A DNA stretch of 64,000 bases, taken from Spisula solida (lineage: Eukaryota; Mollusca; Bivalvia; Venerida; Mactridae). Below are positions 10,933-21,686 of this stretch, in pieces. The translations under genes and the position numbers were made by a program. The notes beneath the pieces are model-generated. The model was not told the origin of the DNA, did no database searches, and worked only from the letters and a program-made list of their open reading frames with translations. Every line of letters begins with the position of its first letter. Position 1 is the stretch's first letter. The stretch is from the NCBI GenBank assembly GCA_947247005.1, contig OX365948.1:11211455-11275454 (forward strand), given 5' to 3'.

Positions 10933-12299
10933 GAGCAAGTGAGGCATTTATCGACCCCTTAGCGCGTTTTTTATGAAAATAACATTTTATGTTTAATTTA
11001 TAGGCAAAACTTAAATTCATTTCATAATGTTGACGTAGATTGGTTATTTTAGACCAATGAAAACGATTGTAACATGTTCTGCTAGGGCTGGGTATTACGT
11101 TTAAATGGAAGCAGAACGTCTGCTAATATCGACCCTTGGCGTCAATTATCGACCCCATGTTTTCTATATAAAAATAAATTGTGCAGGAGACAGAAACAGT
11201 TTGCTTGTTGTATGTATTTCGTAAGCTTATTGATCAGAAGTAAAAAATAGTTCAATAAGTATAGTATGTAGTTAATTTGTAAACAACAGTACAAGTTCCA
11301 AGCATTCAATGTATCACAATACTCTAAATTGGAAATTAATTGACCTCACAAATTTACATTATTTTATATTTACATAGTTCAGTTGATTAATCAACATAAT
11401 TACTGTAATACAAGATCAGTGCATATCCATCATCGGTAAAGATCCCATTTCCAACAATCAAAAGAAGAAAAATCATCCGAGTACTAGCATATAAGACATA
11501 TGCACAAAGGTAGCCTTCGTGTTGTGTGTTTCATCAGAAATGAAGTAAAAACATGAGCGCTTAAACCTTCTGAGAAGTGCAAATTAAATCAATTCTACTA
11601 GCTTTAGTAAAAAGTAGACTAGTGTCCCCTTTCAAATATACATACGGTACGTCACGTAATCTTAACTGAGAATCACAGGGCCATTTAGATTAATCTAATG
11701 CTGACCAATCACAATTGACCATAATCAAAACTCTAATATGCAAGATCATCCCAAAATATGTGTATTTTGGTGTTTGAGATGACAACAATATTATTGTTTT
11801 ATTAGTCGTTCATAATTTATTGGAGACAACTAATGATGAGATGACAACGATATCGTTTTAACAAGTTTAACTAGTCGTTGGTTTTTTATTTGAGAGGGGG
11901 TCGATAATAGCAGAACATGCAAAATGTATTCTGCTATTATCGACCCCCCATTTGACCTTGACAATGCATGCCTGGAACTATAAGAAGGCTGTGGGATGAA
12001 TGCCGTTCTCCTATACTGTATAAATTTGCGTTGCATGCATGGGCTGCATGCTCTTAGGTAGAAAAACCTTGTATTTTAAATAGTCACCTTCTTAACGGAT
12101 GACGTAAAAATCGACCATAAAAATTCTTCAAACTCGCATACCCTCTGCTTATAATTTAAAACAACGAGGGCGCAAAATTTGTGACGTAAGCATTATAGGC
12201 TATGACGTCATTGATCAATTGTCTTTGTATTTATTGATTAAAGAGACTTTATAGGGAGGGGTCGATAATAGACGGGGTCGGTATTAGCCTCACTTGCTC
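10933..12299. mobile_element. 1.37-kb TIR element with TA flanks
   Basis: GAGCAAGTGAGGC at the left end and GCCTCACTTGCTC at the right end, each bordered by TA (10931-10932, 12300-12301), as in Tc1/mariner-type insertions. The subterminal motif TATCGACCCC recurs at both ends and twice inside. A hairpin with perfect 20-bp arms lies at 11896-11948. No transposase visible. Confidence 0.75.
11896..11948. repeat. Hairpin with 20-bp perfect arms
   Basis: The left arm GGGGGTCGATAATAGCAGAA (11896-11915) is the exact reverse complement of 11929-11948, with a 13-nt loop. The arm repeats the element's own terminal TATCGACCCC motif. Confidence 0.9.
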
Positions 12300-12301
12300 T
12301 A

Positions 12302-12800
12302 TATAATATATTATAGTATAGGTTTTATATGAATAAATGTGTAGCTGCAGTGTGCAGTATTTAAAATTTCCTGTTTTGTAAAAATAAATTTGTTATTTCA
12401 GATTGTTTGTTTTCATGCATTATTCCTCCATTCACAGACAAAACGAGTAAACAACATAGCTCAATAATGCCATTAGAGCTACGGGATCATTATACAGTGC
12501 GAAACGAAGGTTAGCTGTATTACGTGTTTGCTCCATTTCTTATTATTCCTACCTTGTTCCTTAATAACACCACACACACATTTGGGGTCAATTTAGTCCC
12601 AAAACTATATCGAGCATTTTTAGGTTGACAATTTGAAGAATAAGCAGACCTGCCCCGAGCTTCGCCATGTTCTGCATTATTGATGTTGATAATACTCAAT
12701 TTCTTTAAAGAAAATAAAAAAATCTTCGCTAGCTTGGGACAATTCTAAATTATAATAAATAACGTCCATCATTTGCACTAATACTGAAGCATTAAACTTT
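12302..12800. other. Non-coding spacer
   Basis: No exon, repeat array or paired repeat recognised. Confidence 0.4.
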
Positions 12801-13326
12801 TTTATACGCCAGAAGGGACGTATTATGTTATCCTGACTGTCCGTCCGTCTGTCGTTAGCAATTCCCCTTCCGCTTTGTAACTCTTGAACCCCTTGAAGGT
12901 TTTTACAGAAACCTGACACAAATGTTCACATCAAGAATACGTGCAGAGCGCATGTTCTCGATGGGTCGCTTCAATGTCACAGGGGTAAAAGGTCATATGA
13001 CTTTGTTTCCCTTTCGCTCTTGAACCCCTTGAATGATTTTGAAGAAACCTGACAAAAATGTTCACAACATCAAGACGCCGTGCAGAGCGCATTTTCTGGA
13101 TGGGTTGCGTCAAGGTCACACTTAGGGGTTAAAGGTCATATGTCTTTGTTTTCCCTCTGCTCTGTAACTCTAAACCTGAAGTTCAAAATCAGTATGACAT
13201 GCAGATTGCATCTCCAGATGGTTTAGACTTGATATGTTGCAAACTGTGAAAAGTTAACTACCAATAGTATACCTGAAACAAAACCCTTCGGGCGTATATT
13301 GCCCAGGATGGCGGTGCTCGTGTTCC
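12801..13326 (+). mobile_element. Hairpin-started tandem-core element
   Basis: Starts after a T run with a small hairpin (ACGCCAGAAGGGACGT), then a CCGTCCGTC microsatellite and two ~117-bp core copies with 'gaaacctgacaaaaatgttcac' landmarks near 12907 and 13045. Ends GGTGCTCGTGTT. Same architecture as the elements at 32.3, 34.8, 38.5 and 44.5 kb. Confidence 0.65.
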
Positions 13327-14636
13327 ATATAAAGCTAATATGGCATCCTTTTCTTTATGATTATTGCCGTAGTTTACACTTACAAAATATGCTTTTGTTC
13401 ATGACAGCTCAAAAAGTCAATGTACATGTTTGTATATTCACCGAGAGATTTAAAAAAAATATACCGTGTTGAACAGTGATTTTTGGAGATATTTTTGCGG
13501 AATTTTAAGTACATGTATTGTATTCCATTTCGAACTTCATACACCTGCACTTCATCAAGAGTTACAGGGCCGTTACAGAAGGTTCTAAATGAAATTAACT
13601 CCAATATTTCATGGTTTTTATGCCCATGCCAAGGGTGGCATATTGAAATTGAACTGTTCGTTATTTTGTCTGTTTGTCCGGGTATTCAGGTTAATTGTTT
13701 TTAATAATGTGAAATAGTTTGTTTACTATCAATGGTATTGCATTAAAACTTGGTGCACTTATTTATTATCGTAAGTCAATCGTACATGTACTAGAACATA
13801 GGCATAACTATAGGAGGATTTGTAAGGAGTTTATTGCCCTTTTTCTAGATAAGTCATATAACTTCAGGAAAATTTTGTATGGAGTTATGGGTCTTTTAGA
13901 ACTTAAGACATTTTGGTAACTGTAAGTGCTTGTGTAAACTATTAACATCGCACTTCGGGGGTCATATGTCCCTTACTGTGACAGCTCTTGCATTGATAGT
14001 GCAATCGCACTTTATGTGGAGTTACATGGTCGTGTTTAATTGTCCTATAGCCGCAAGGAATATGGGAAGAAATAGTCAAATATATATTTATTTCCTGGAT
14101 AACTTGATAGAACTCTGCTAGACAATCACAGTCAATGGTGTACCATTTTCTGACCGAGTAAGAATTTATTATGGATATTTATGACCCTTCATTGCGTAAA
14201 ATAGGGGTTGTATGATGCTGGGCCATATACACCGGGATCATACATTGTTGACATTAGGGTAGAACTCGTTATAATGGCATTAGGGTTAGGGCCCTAGTTT
14301 AGTGACATTAAAAAGTTAGGATCTTGTTTTAGTGACATTAATGTTAGATTAATAAAGCTTTTCTTAGGTAATGTATGTATTAGTCTGATGTAAGACTTGT
14401 GTACGATCCTGATAGTTTACCCAGTTGTATGGTCATACATCCCTATTTCACGCACCGAAGTGTCAAAAATTGTCTGACCCAAACCCAGTCAGACTGAGTC
14501 AACATACACAAAATGGTAAAATAATTAAAACAACATGTATATATAAACTTTAATGACTGTACATGCCAGGCTACAGAGGCAATATTCCAATTCAATAATT
14601 ACGTACACGCTTATATACTGGTCGTCACATAAGTAA
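13327..14636. other. Non-coding; one hairpin start
   Basis: Mostly featureless. At 13620-13641 a hairpin (ATGCCC...GGGTGGCAT) after a T run followed by 'gtctgtttgtc' looks like the 5' end of another hairpin-started element, decayed downstream. 'agtgacatta' repeats several times near 14300-14345. Confidence 0.4.
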
Positions 14637-14825
14637 ACAACAAAGTAATCGAAAAGCGTAATATTACTGTCTTTGCGAGAAATGTTATGGCAACATGTTA
14701 GGATGTTTCTCATCAATTCGAAGAAATTATAGCAAGAAAACCAAAAACATTCGGGCATTTCGCTTTAATTTTGTCGACATGTGCAAAACTTCTCACATCT
14801 TTTCTCACATCTAGAGTCCCTTTGA
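14637..14825 (-). repeat. Inverted-repeat arm 2 (partner 10068-10256)
   Basis: Reverse-complement counterpart of arm 1, including GTCGACATGTGCAAAAC and AGAGTCCCTTTGA, with scattered substitutions. Confidence 0.75.
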
Positions 14826-15056
14826 TGTTTCTACTGTTTAACATAATAAGACAGTGTTTAGACAAGTCAACATCATTATTATAAAATAAAAATATACCAG
14901 ATTTCTATAGCGCCCTTTTCATGCGAACGCACGTTCAAAGGCGCTTCACATAGAGTGTTGCAGCCACTAGGACGCAGGTTGCATTCTCTACCGGTGCAGA
15001 TACAGCATGATCTGACAAGAGGGACAGACTGAGAGAAGCCCCCGAAAGGAGAGACC

Positions 15057-15290
15057 TGGCAGGCATAATATATCGGGCCGACATTGAGCCGATACTGTTT
15101 GCAATATCGGCCCAACATCAGATTTAGATATCGGCCCAATAACAGATTTGCAAAGTTGACGTCATATCGGACCGATATCAGATCCGACATGGTGGACCTA
15201 CATTAAACCGACACCGGACCAACATCAATTTTCTCTATCGGACTAATATCAGATTCCAATATTGGACCATCATCAGATATTATATTCCTG
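15057..15290. repeat. Degenerate 'atatcggcccaacatcag' repeat
   Basis: Loose repetitions of TATCGG..CCAA.ATCAGAT words, related to the ~50-bp repeat at 16313-16850. Copies are too diverged to count reliably. Confidence 0.5.
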
Positions 15291-15514
15291 TTTCATTTAA
15301 TAACTTTGTATTGAGTTATAATAATTTACTGCCAACGAGTAAACCAAGCAAATAGTACCGGGTAGCCAATTTAGGCAATAGAAATTGTACAAAAGAGAGA
15401 TTCATATCGCATTATGTTTGTGTAACACTTGTAATGTTGTGCTGTACTCATTTTCAATAATGCCAAATCATATAATGGAATTTTATTAACGCTAATCAGG
15501 AAGACAGATTTTAA

Positions 15515-16040
15515 AGGGGCTGCCTCACAGATTGGGCTAACATTTTTGTATATCGTGATTTTCCAACCTAACCAAGTATTGATGTAATAGAAAGCCACTG
15601 ACGGTTGCTTTATAAAAGATTTGGTGCAAATAAGCAATTTGAACCACTCTCGATATCGCCCACTCAGTATTGTTTTCTTGAAAAAAGCGGTAAGTTTCCT
15701 TCCAACATGCTTTGTGAATTATGTAATTCACACGTGATCGAACCGTAACACCAACAAACTACAGCGTAAACATCAGTGAGGTTTTTCGATTCATTTTCTC
15801 AAAATGCGAACAAATTTCAGGCAATTCAAGTAAAAGTAGTGTTAATTCTATAGGGTATTAATACCCTATAGAATTTTTTATGTAAAAATACTAAATAAAT
15901 ACAAAATGCAAAAGTTTCTCTAGTTATTTTAGATGTCAGTGTGGTTGTTTATGGAATATACAGGCAACTACACCAAAATAACGCGAATATTTGACAATTT
16001 ATTTTATTTTTGCAATTCACCAATATGTGAGGCAGTCCCT
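15515..16040. mobile_element. 526-bp MITE with TTAA target duplication
   Basis: TIRs AGGGGCTGCCTCACAGATTGG (left; one break: AGGGG-CTGCC) and CCAATATGTGAGGCAGTCCCT (right; shown as CCAATATG then TGAGGCAGTCCCT) pair at 19 of 21 positions. TTAA lies at 15511-15514 and 16041-16044. TTAA duplications are typical of piggyBac and Kolobok superfamilies. A 32-bp palindrome sits inside. Confidence 0.8.
15844..15875. repeat. 32-bp perfect palindrome
   Basis: Half-site AATTCTATAGGGTATT followed directly by its exact reverse complement, with no loop. Lies off-centre inside the TTAA MITE. Confidence 0.95.
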
Positions 16041-16312
16041 TTAACGTACCTAAATTTAAACTCACTTCAATATAAAAATACCTTATATAAAATAATAAAA
16101 TAAGTGAAGAACATAATATTAACTTATGCTTGTAAAAAGGAAGATGAAACAATTTAAGAAATACGTTGAAGGGGGAAATGCTGCAGAAAATGATATTTCA
16201 GAATGTTAGCATTGGTTTGAATTCAAGTTTAATGTATTGATCATTGAGACATATTCATATGCAAATCTATTCAGTCATTAAATTAGGGCTCAGGGGATAC
16301 ACCTTTATGGGC

Positions 16313-16850
16313 TTGCCGTGATGAATCCCATATACAACTTATATCGTGGAATGGATATCGGACTGCCAATATTGGTCCGATATTCAACCAGTACCATAAA
16401 ACGGATATCAGATCCCCTATGTTGCTCCAATATACAACCAATATCGTGAAGATGATATCAGGCCTCGATCTCCCGAAGCATCTCAAGAAGAAATCTCATC
16501 TCAAATTGAGATTTTGCTCAAATTAGAGTCTGAGTTACAGACAAATCTGAAGTTGAAGTTCTTGACATTTTACTGTAATAAACCCAAACTAATGTTACTG
16601 TTTTGTGATACCAGTTTTGAGTCCAATTCTCACATGGAAATTCACTAAACGAGGTGTGACAATATTTGAGCTGAGATTTTTTCATATTGAGATGCTTCGG
16701 GAGATTGGGGCCAGATTGTCGATATTGGTCTGATATACAACCAATATTGTGAAACGGATATCAGATTGCCGATATTGGTCCGATATACAACCAATACCGT
16801 GAAACGGATGTCAGATTCCCAATATTGGTCCGATATACTTGTGCTTGCTG
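16313..16850. repeat. ~50-bp repeat split by a MITE
   Basis: The unit contains GATATTGGTCCGATATACAA and CGTGAAACGGATATCAG. About 2-3 copies lie before 16461 and 3 copies after 16712. Confidence 0.75.
16462..16711. mobile_element. 250-bp MITE with CAG target duplication
   Basis: TIRs GCCTCGATCTCCCGAAGC and GCTTCGGGAGATTGGGGC. CAG at 16459-16461 and 16712-16714. Removing the element restores the ~50-bp repeat unit, which supports the boundaries. Confidence 0.75.
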
Positions 16851-17032
16851 GGGAAAGACACCAGATACGAGATGTCCGGTACTGCGGTTCTAGTGCGCCT
16901 AGCTCTTATTTCGAATAGACAGCCTGGTTCTTTAATGTGCCCGTTGTATAGCACCGATACACAACTTCCTGCCACCTTTCACAGATACACGTATTTTGCA
17001 GACCACACGGTCCGATATAGCGGGAAATTACT

Positions 17033-18905
17033 AACGTAAAGGAACCTTAACTCGGCAGGAACATTGACTCGTCACTTTTTGTTTTTGTAATCTCACCTTT
17101 TATGACGTCATCAGAAAGTTTGGAGGTGGACATTTTTTGAAAGTTAAATATGTCTTTATGTTACATATACATACCAACCTGTATTACAACTGAGTTGTAT
17201 TTGAATATTAAGTCATACAAAAACCCACATAAAACACACCTATTGATGAACACGGGCGACGACAAGTTGCGAATTTAGGCGTCTCGGGCGAAAGGTCATA
17301 GTGCAATGTAGATACGCTTTTGGGTTATTTTCCACAGGTGTTTGTGTCCTGGATTAATTATCTTTCAGAATATGTCTATCGTTTGATAAGAAATTTACCT
17401 TAAAAGTACCTTGATAAGGGTTAAATACAAATGAAGAGTCTGGGACACCATTGACGACTTACGGACCCCATGGTTTGTTACAAAATTGTTAACGTAACCC
17501 TTCTACCACTTCGCAACATTACTAATTGAACACTTTGTTTTCGGGTTTAATCGTCTTAACTAATCAATTAACTTTGTGAACGCTATTCTCGAGACGTCTA
17601 GTAAGATTTTTTAGTAACAATGAACATATTTTGAACTCAAAGACCTTTAAAATCTGCGAGCACTCATTAGTGAATAACTATGCCTAACGAAATAGTATCC
17701 TACTGTTGTCCATTTCATTACGCTATACTAAAGCATAATATAATTATTATGTTTATTGTTTATTGTTATGGAACGAAACACGCTTGTTTATTACTCTATT
17801 TTTGTTCTAATCGATTGATATGAACACCATACTTGATCAGAAAAGTTGCCATTTGCAACATGTGTATACAAATGTATTCCATTTTTATAAAACATACTTG
17901 TACTAGTATTAGGCTTATAACTGTCGTCTATTATTAGTTGACTTCGATGCAATAATTTTTATATAATTATTTAGAGCTATACATGTATTTACATAAAGAA
18001 AAGAAAGTAAGAGCGAAAAAGTGCTGGTCGAAAGTGGAATATGGAAAACATGGCAGATGCATATAAAGATGTGTGCTTTTGCTCTATCGAAATCTCCCAA
18101 GGTTTTTGACGTACTTCCAGTAACATTAGCTGATCTCATCAAAGAGAGAATCAATTTAAATACAAATGGGATATAAAGGTAGTAGCCAAATTCGCGATGA
18201 CTTCGATCGAAGTAAAAAGGAACTGGAAACGTTAATAAAGAAGGGGAAAGAAGAAGAAAACTAAGTTGAGAAAACTGTAACGAATTGGAAAGAAGGCTGA
18301 GTGATAACAGAGGAAATAAAAGGATAACTAATCAACCAAGAAAACTTAACCGACATCAGAAAACTTAAAGGCATCGAAAGTACGACCAATCTTAAGAAAG
18401 CTCTCTGCTTTATGTGCTGTGGCTATGAAGATGTTGATCAAATAATGTTCAGATTAAAAGTTGTGTCCAAAGCTATCGCGGCAGACGCATGACACGTTAA
18501 CCAATGATGTATATGCTGCTACTGTATAAATATGATAGATAATAGTCTCAAATAGTCTCTATTATTGTATGAAAGTATCAAAAATTACACATAAAATAAT
18601 GTGCCTAGTGTCTATGGTCGCAAAACTGTGATTTTTGATAAAGTTATTCGTATGACGACTCAAGGTTACTAGTAGTGACGAGTTATGGTTCCACTGGTCC
18701 GTAAGTCGACAGGCTCTACCTTACCGTATTCCGGGGTCTATTGTAACCGATTTATAGGTGCTAGATACACGGAGAATGGTTTAAAAGGCGCCTTTTAAAA
18801 GGGTTCAGGTATATTTTGGGACACAGAAAGTATCCATAGAATTTTGCAGAAACCCACCAGAACCTCATTTATAGCGAAAAGTGACGAGTCAAGGTTCCTT
18901 TACGT
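17033..18905. mobile_element. 1.87-kb TIR element with TA flanks
   Basis: Left end ACGTAAAGGAACCTT and right end AAGGTTCCTTTACGT; GACTCGTCACTTTT is shared further in. The left TIR carries an extra 17-nt partial duplication. TA borders at 17031-17032 and 18906-18907. Subterminal 'gacttacggacc' is inverted near 18695. The + strand near 18050-18150 gives, in mixed frames, weak Psq/pogo-like helix-turn-helix resemblance; I treat that as unproven. Confidence 0.7.
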
Positions 18906-19122
18906 TACGAATCGAATTTCAGAAATGTCAAATTTCTTGAAAATCAGCAACTAGGTGGTAGGTGGTCCGGGGCAATGCTCCCTTAATTGTTTTGAAATAA
19001 ATATATCCATCTGATGCGGTCTGAGGAACCTTTTTGGTTATGGAAAGGGTAAGGCTTTATTACAAAATCGACTCAATCATAGTCCTCGTTAATAAAACTT
19101 GTTATTAAATTGCGCATGAGAA

Positions 19123-19146
19123 CACGCACGTTAATTAAACTTCGTG
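19123..19146. mobile_element. 24-bp micro-element copy 1
   Basis: Starts CACGCACGTTAAT and ends TAAACTTCGTG, so its ends are partly inverted (CACG...CGTG). Flanks ATGAGAA and ATAAGAG match at 5 of 7 positions, a possible decayed target duplication. Further copies at 45902 and 58233. Confidence 0.6.
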
Positions 19147-20703
19147 ATAAGAGCTAGAATGAATTCGCTCTTAAGAGTATAGATGTTTTCAAACTATATT
19201 TTAGTGACTAAACTTATTATGCGAGCGTAGCGAGCGCGAAAAATGCATAGGCCTATTATAGGTTTAGGCAGATATTTTAAAATTAGCTGTCTGCAAGTGA
19301 CCGATTTTGAATTCTGACGGTCCAGCCACTACATCCCTGTATAGATTGCGTCAAAATGGTTCGACTAATTATAGGTTGTTTTCACCTAGAACAAAAGACA
19401 AAATACCCATGTTCCGAAGATTTTAGGGGGGCGTACGCCCTTTGCCACCCCCTCTAAATCAGCCCTTGATTCATGTTGTAAAATAAAAATGCTAGTTAAC
19501 ACCATTACTTGCGATTATTATAATCTTAGGTAAATGCACAGTTACGTCCCCTTTATACGTAAGCCATTTGCAAAGACCTCCTTTTATAGTTGTTAGATAA
19601 CACACAGACTATCAGCGGACTGTTTACAGAAAAATATTTGAGAGGTAGGTAACACACTAGTATATTTCAGTAAATTTTACATATTTTGTTTATGTTTATT
19701 CAACATATTTATTGACGAACGTTGTGTCACTTATGTACAATAGCCTAGCTACAACTTGTACAAGGCTACATAATGTTTGGTACACTAGCTGGTACATGTT
19801 TGTTCTATCTTTTCACCCCTGAAGTCTAAATCATTCACTTATCGTCGCCTCCACTTTTATTGTTCATTCACCCAATAGATTGCCGGTGGGCATTTTGCAT
19901 ATGAATACGGTGATCTCTCTTATACCGGAGCACGTTGTCTAAGTAAACCGTTACCGAGCGCCCTGCTATGAAACAGCTTGCTGAAAAAAAGCGCTACGGA
20001 CGAAGCGGAAAAATTATGTGCTACCGGCGAGCGTTTGCGGATAGTAGACCGTTTCGTAGCAAAGCGTTATTGATCGAGCGCTCCTGAGTGCTTAATTTCT
20101 TGTGCAACGGACCGCTTTGGTAGTGCTCGCCTTGCAAAGTGTTAAGAAATGGTATGCTATCGGCGAGCACTGCTTGCTTGTAGTGTTCTGTGTTGTTGCA
20201 TAGACGTAGGAAAGCGCTCAGTAGCGCCTTTTGGAATTAAGCAGCTTGGTTAGGCAATATGCTCATGATTCTGACATACATGTCATGTTTCGCAGACCCG
20301 GGGCCTTTGTGTGATATTGGTGATGGAAACGAAGGAGATTTCATTAAAATGAGGGAGATTTTCCTTGCTCAAACTTTAAACTTAAATTAATGAAGTTTGT
20401 ATGCAGTTCACACTTATTTAATTTGATGACCATGCCATGCATGCTTCATGAAGCAGTTTAAACTAATATATAGTCTGAGAATGCTATGAATAGCCTGTAC
20501 CTATCCATAAAGGTCTGTATTGCATCTGCAGGATCCGCATCATCAGCTCCAAGAGTTAAACAATCATGTGCAGACATGTAAACCTTATATTTAATTGTAA
20601 TGAACTGTAAATGAAAACGTGAATCTGATTGTTATTTCTGAATGGATTTTCTTTATTTTTAAAAATATCAAAATAAAGGTAAGATCGCGAAGATTTTAAT
20701 GGT
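19147..20703. other. Upstream of TPMT; no exon identified
   Basis: The segment 19900-20260 is less AT-rich, with repeated 'gagcg', 'cggcgagc' and 'agcgct' words, and could hold the TPMT promoter or a 5' non-coding exon, but no TATA box or donor is convincing. Near 19426-19475 a GGGCGTACGCCC palindrome and 'tcagcccttg' resemble a hAT-type end without a partner. Confidence 0.35.
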
Positions 20704-20840
20704 ATCGATATGAACTGATGATATTCACCCTGGGTCGCTTGAACTGATGATATTCACCCTGGGGTCGCTTAAACTGATGATATTCAGTACATCCTGGGGT
20801 CGCTTAAACTGATGATATTCACCCTGGGGTCCCTTGAGAC
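20704..20840 (+). repeat. ~30-bp tandem repeat, 4 copies
   Basis: AACTGATGATATTCACCCTG recurs at about 20713, 20742 and 20772, with a fourth, longer-spaced copy at 20807. Confidence 0.9.
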
Positions 20841-21617
20841 TTTGGACTTTAATTTCAAGGTCATTTTTTATCCGATTCAATTCGATCAAATTTCATGGTG
20901 GATAACAATCTCTGATTGGTCAAAAATATTTCATTCAGTTTAAGCTTGAAAACGGCTATTGCATCAACGCACGAATACACAGACTTTAATAAACATGGGT
21001 CTGTCAGCGCATCCTCATGTGACCCTATAATTATCTGTAATTAATTGCATTTGCTAATTAAGGCAAAATTAATAAATTTTAACACATTTTTTGTTTTTAT
21101 ATCATTGGAAAGCAAATTTTATGTGCATTCTTATGGTGTAGATCATTTTCAGCTCAGTGTTAAGGAACTTTATAACAACTAGCCTGAAGTCTAGTAATTA
21201 TTGATTTTTGTCAATATTCTAGTGGGATTATTGACTTTTCTGGGGTTACTAATATAAATGTCATTAGAAGACTGACTTTAAAATCATCTTTGCCTAAATG
21301 GTGTCTTATATAGACAAGAAAAAATGTCCAAGTGAACCAGTTTGAGTACTTTCAATCTGAATCAAATGAGGAAACAATAGCTACATGTAGTTGGACCCAG
21401 CCCCCCCCCCCACTTCTGAGAAAGTTTGCTGGATGCACACATACATGAAACATTGATGGTCTTTACAGACATGATTGACTTTATCATTTGCTGGATTTAA
21501 AGTTTGTAATAAATACTAAGTATGTCAAAAATGTGTTAGTATTACTGAATATTTTATATTTGTTAACTGTTCGTAAGTTGTACATGTATAATACTTTTGT
21601 TGGAATTCTATTTTTAG
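20841..21617. other. Probable TPMT 5' intron or upstream DNA
   Basis: No exon recognised; includes an 11-C run near 21402. A good acceptor (CTATTTTTAG, ending 21617) precedes the coding exon, implying an upstream non-coding exon I could not place. Confidence 0.4.
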
Positions 21618-21632
21618 TACGTACCAAAGGAA

Positions 21633-21686
21633 ATGTCTAGTAGTAAAGTAGTAGAGACAAACCTAGATGAAGGTGTTCTTCATAAC
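21633..21686 (+). CDS. TPMT: TPMT coding exon 1, left part
   Basis: Start ATG 21633-21635 and 18 codons up to ...GVLHN. The exon probably begins at 21618. It runs directly into the transposon at 21687 with no splice donor. Confidence 0.8.

Noticed and set aside
17915..18154. Gene on the minus strand inside the 17-kb TIR element
   Set aside because: Frame overlaps weak, opposite-strand pogo-like traces; neither is convincing as a gene.
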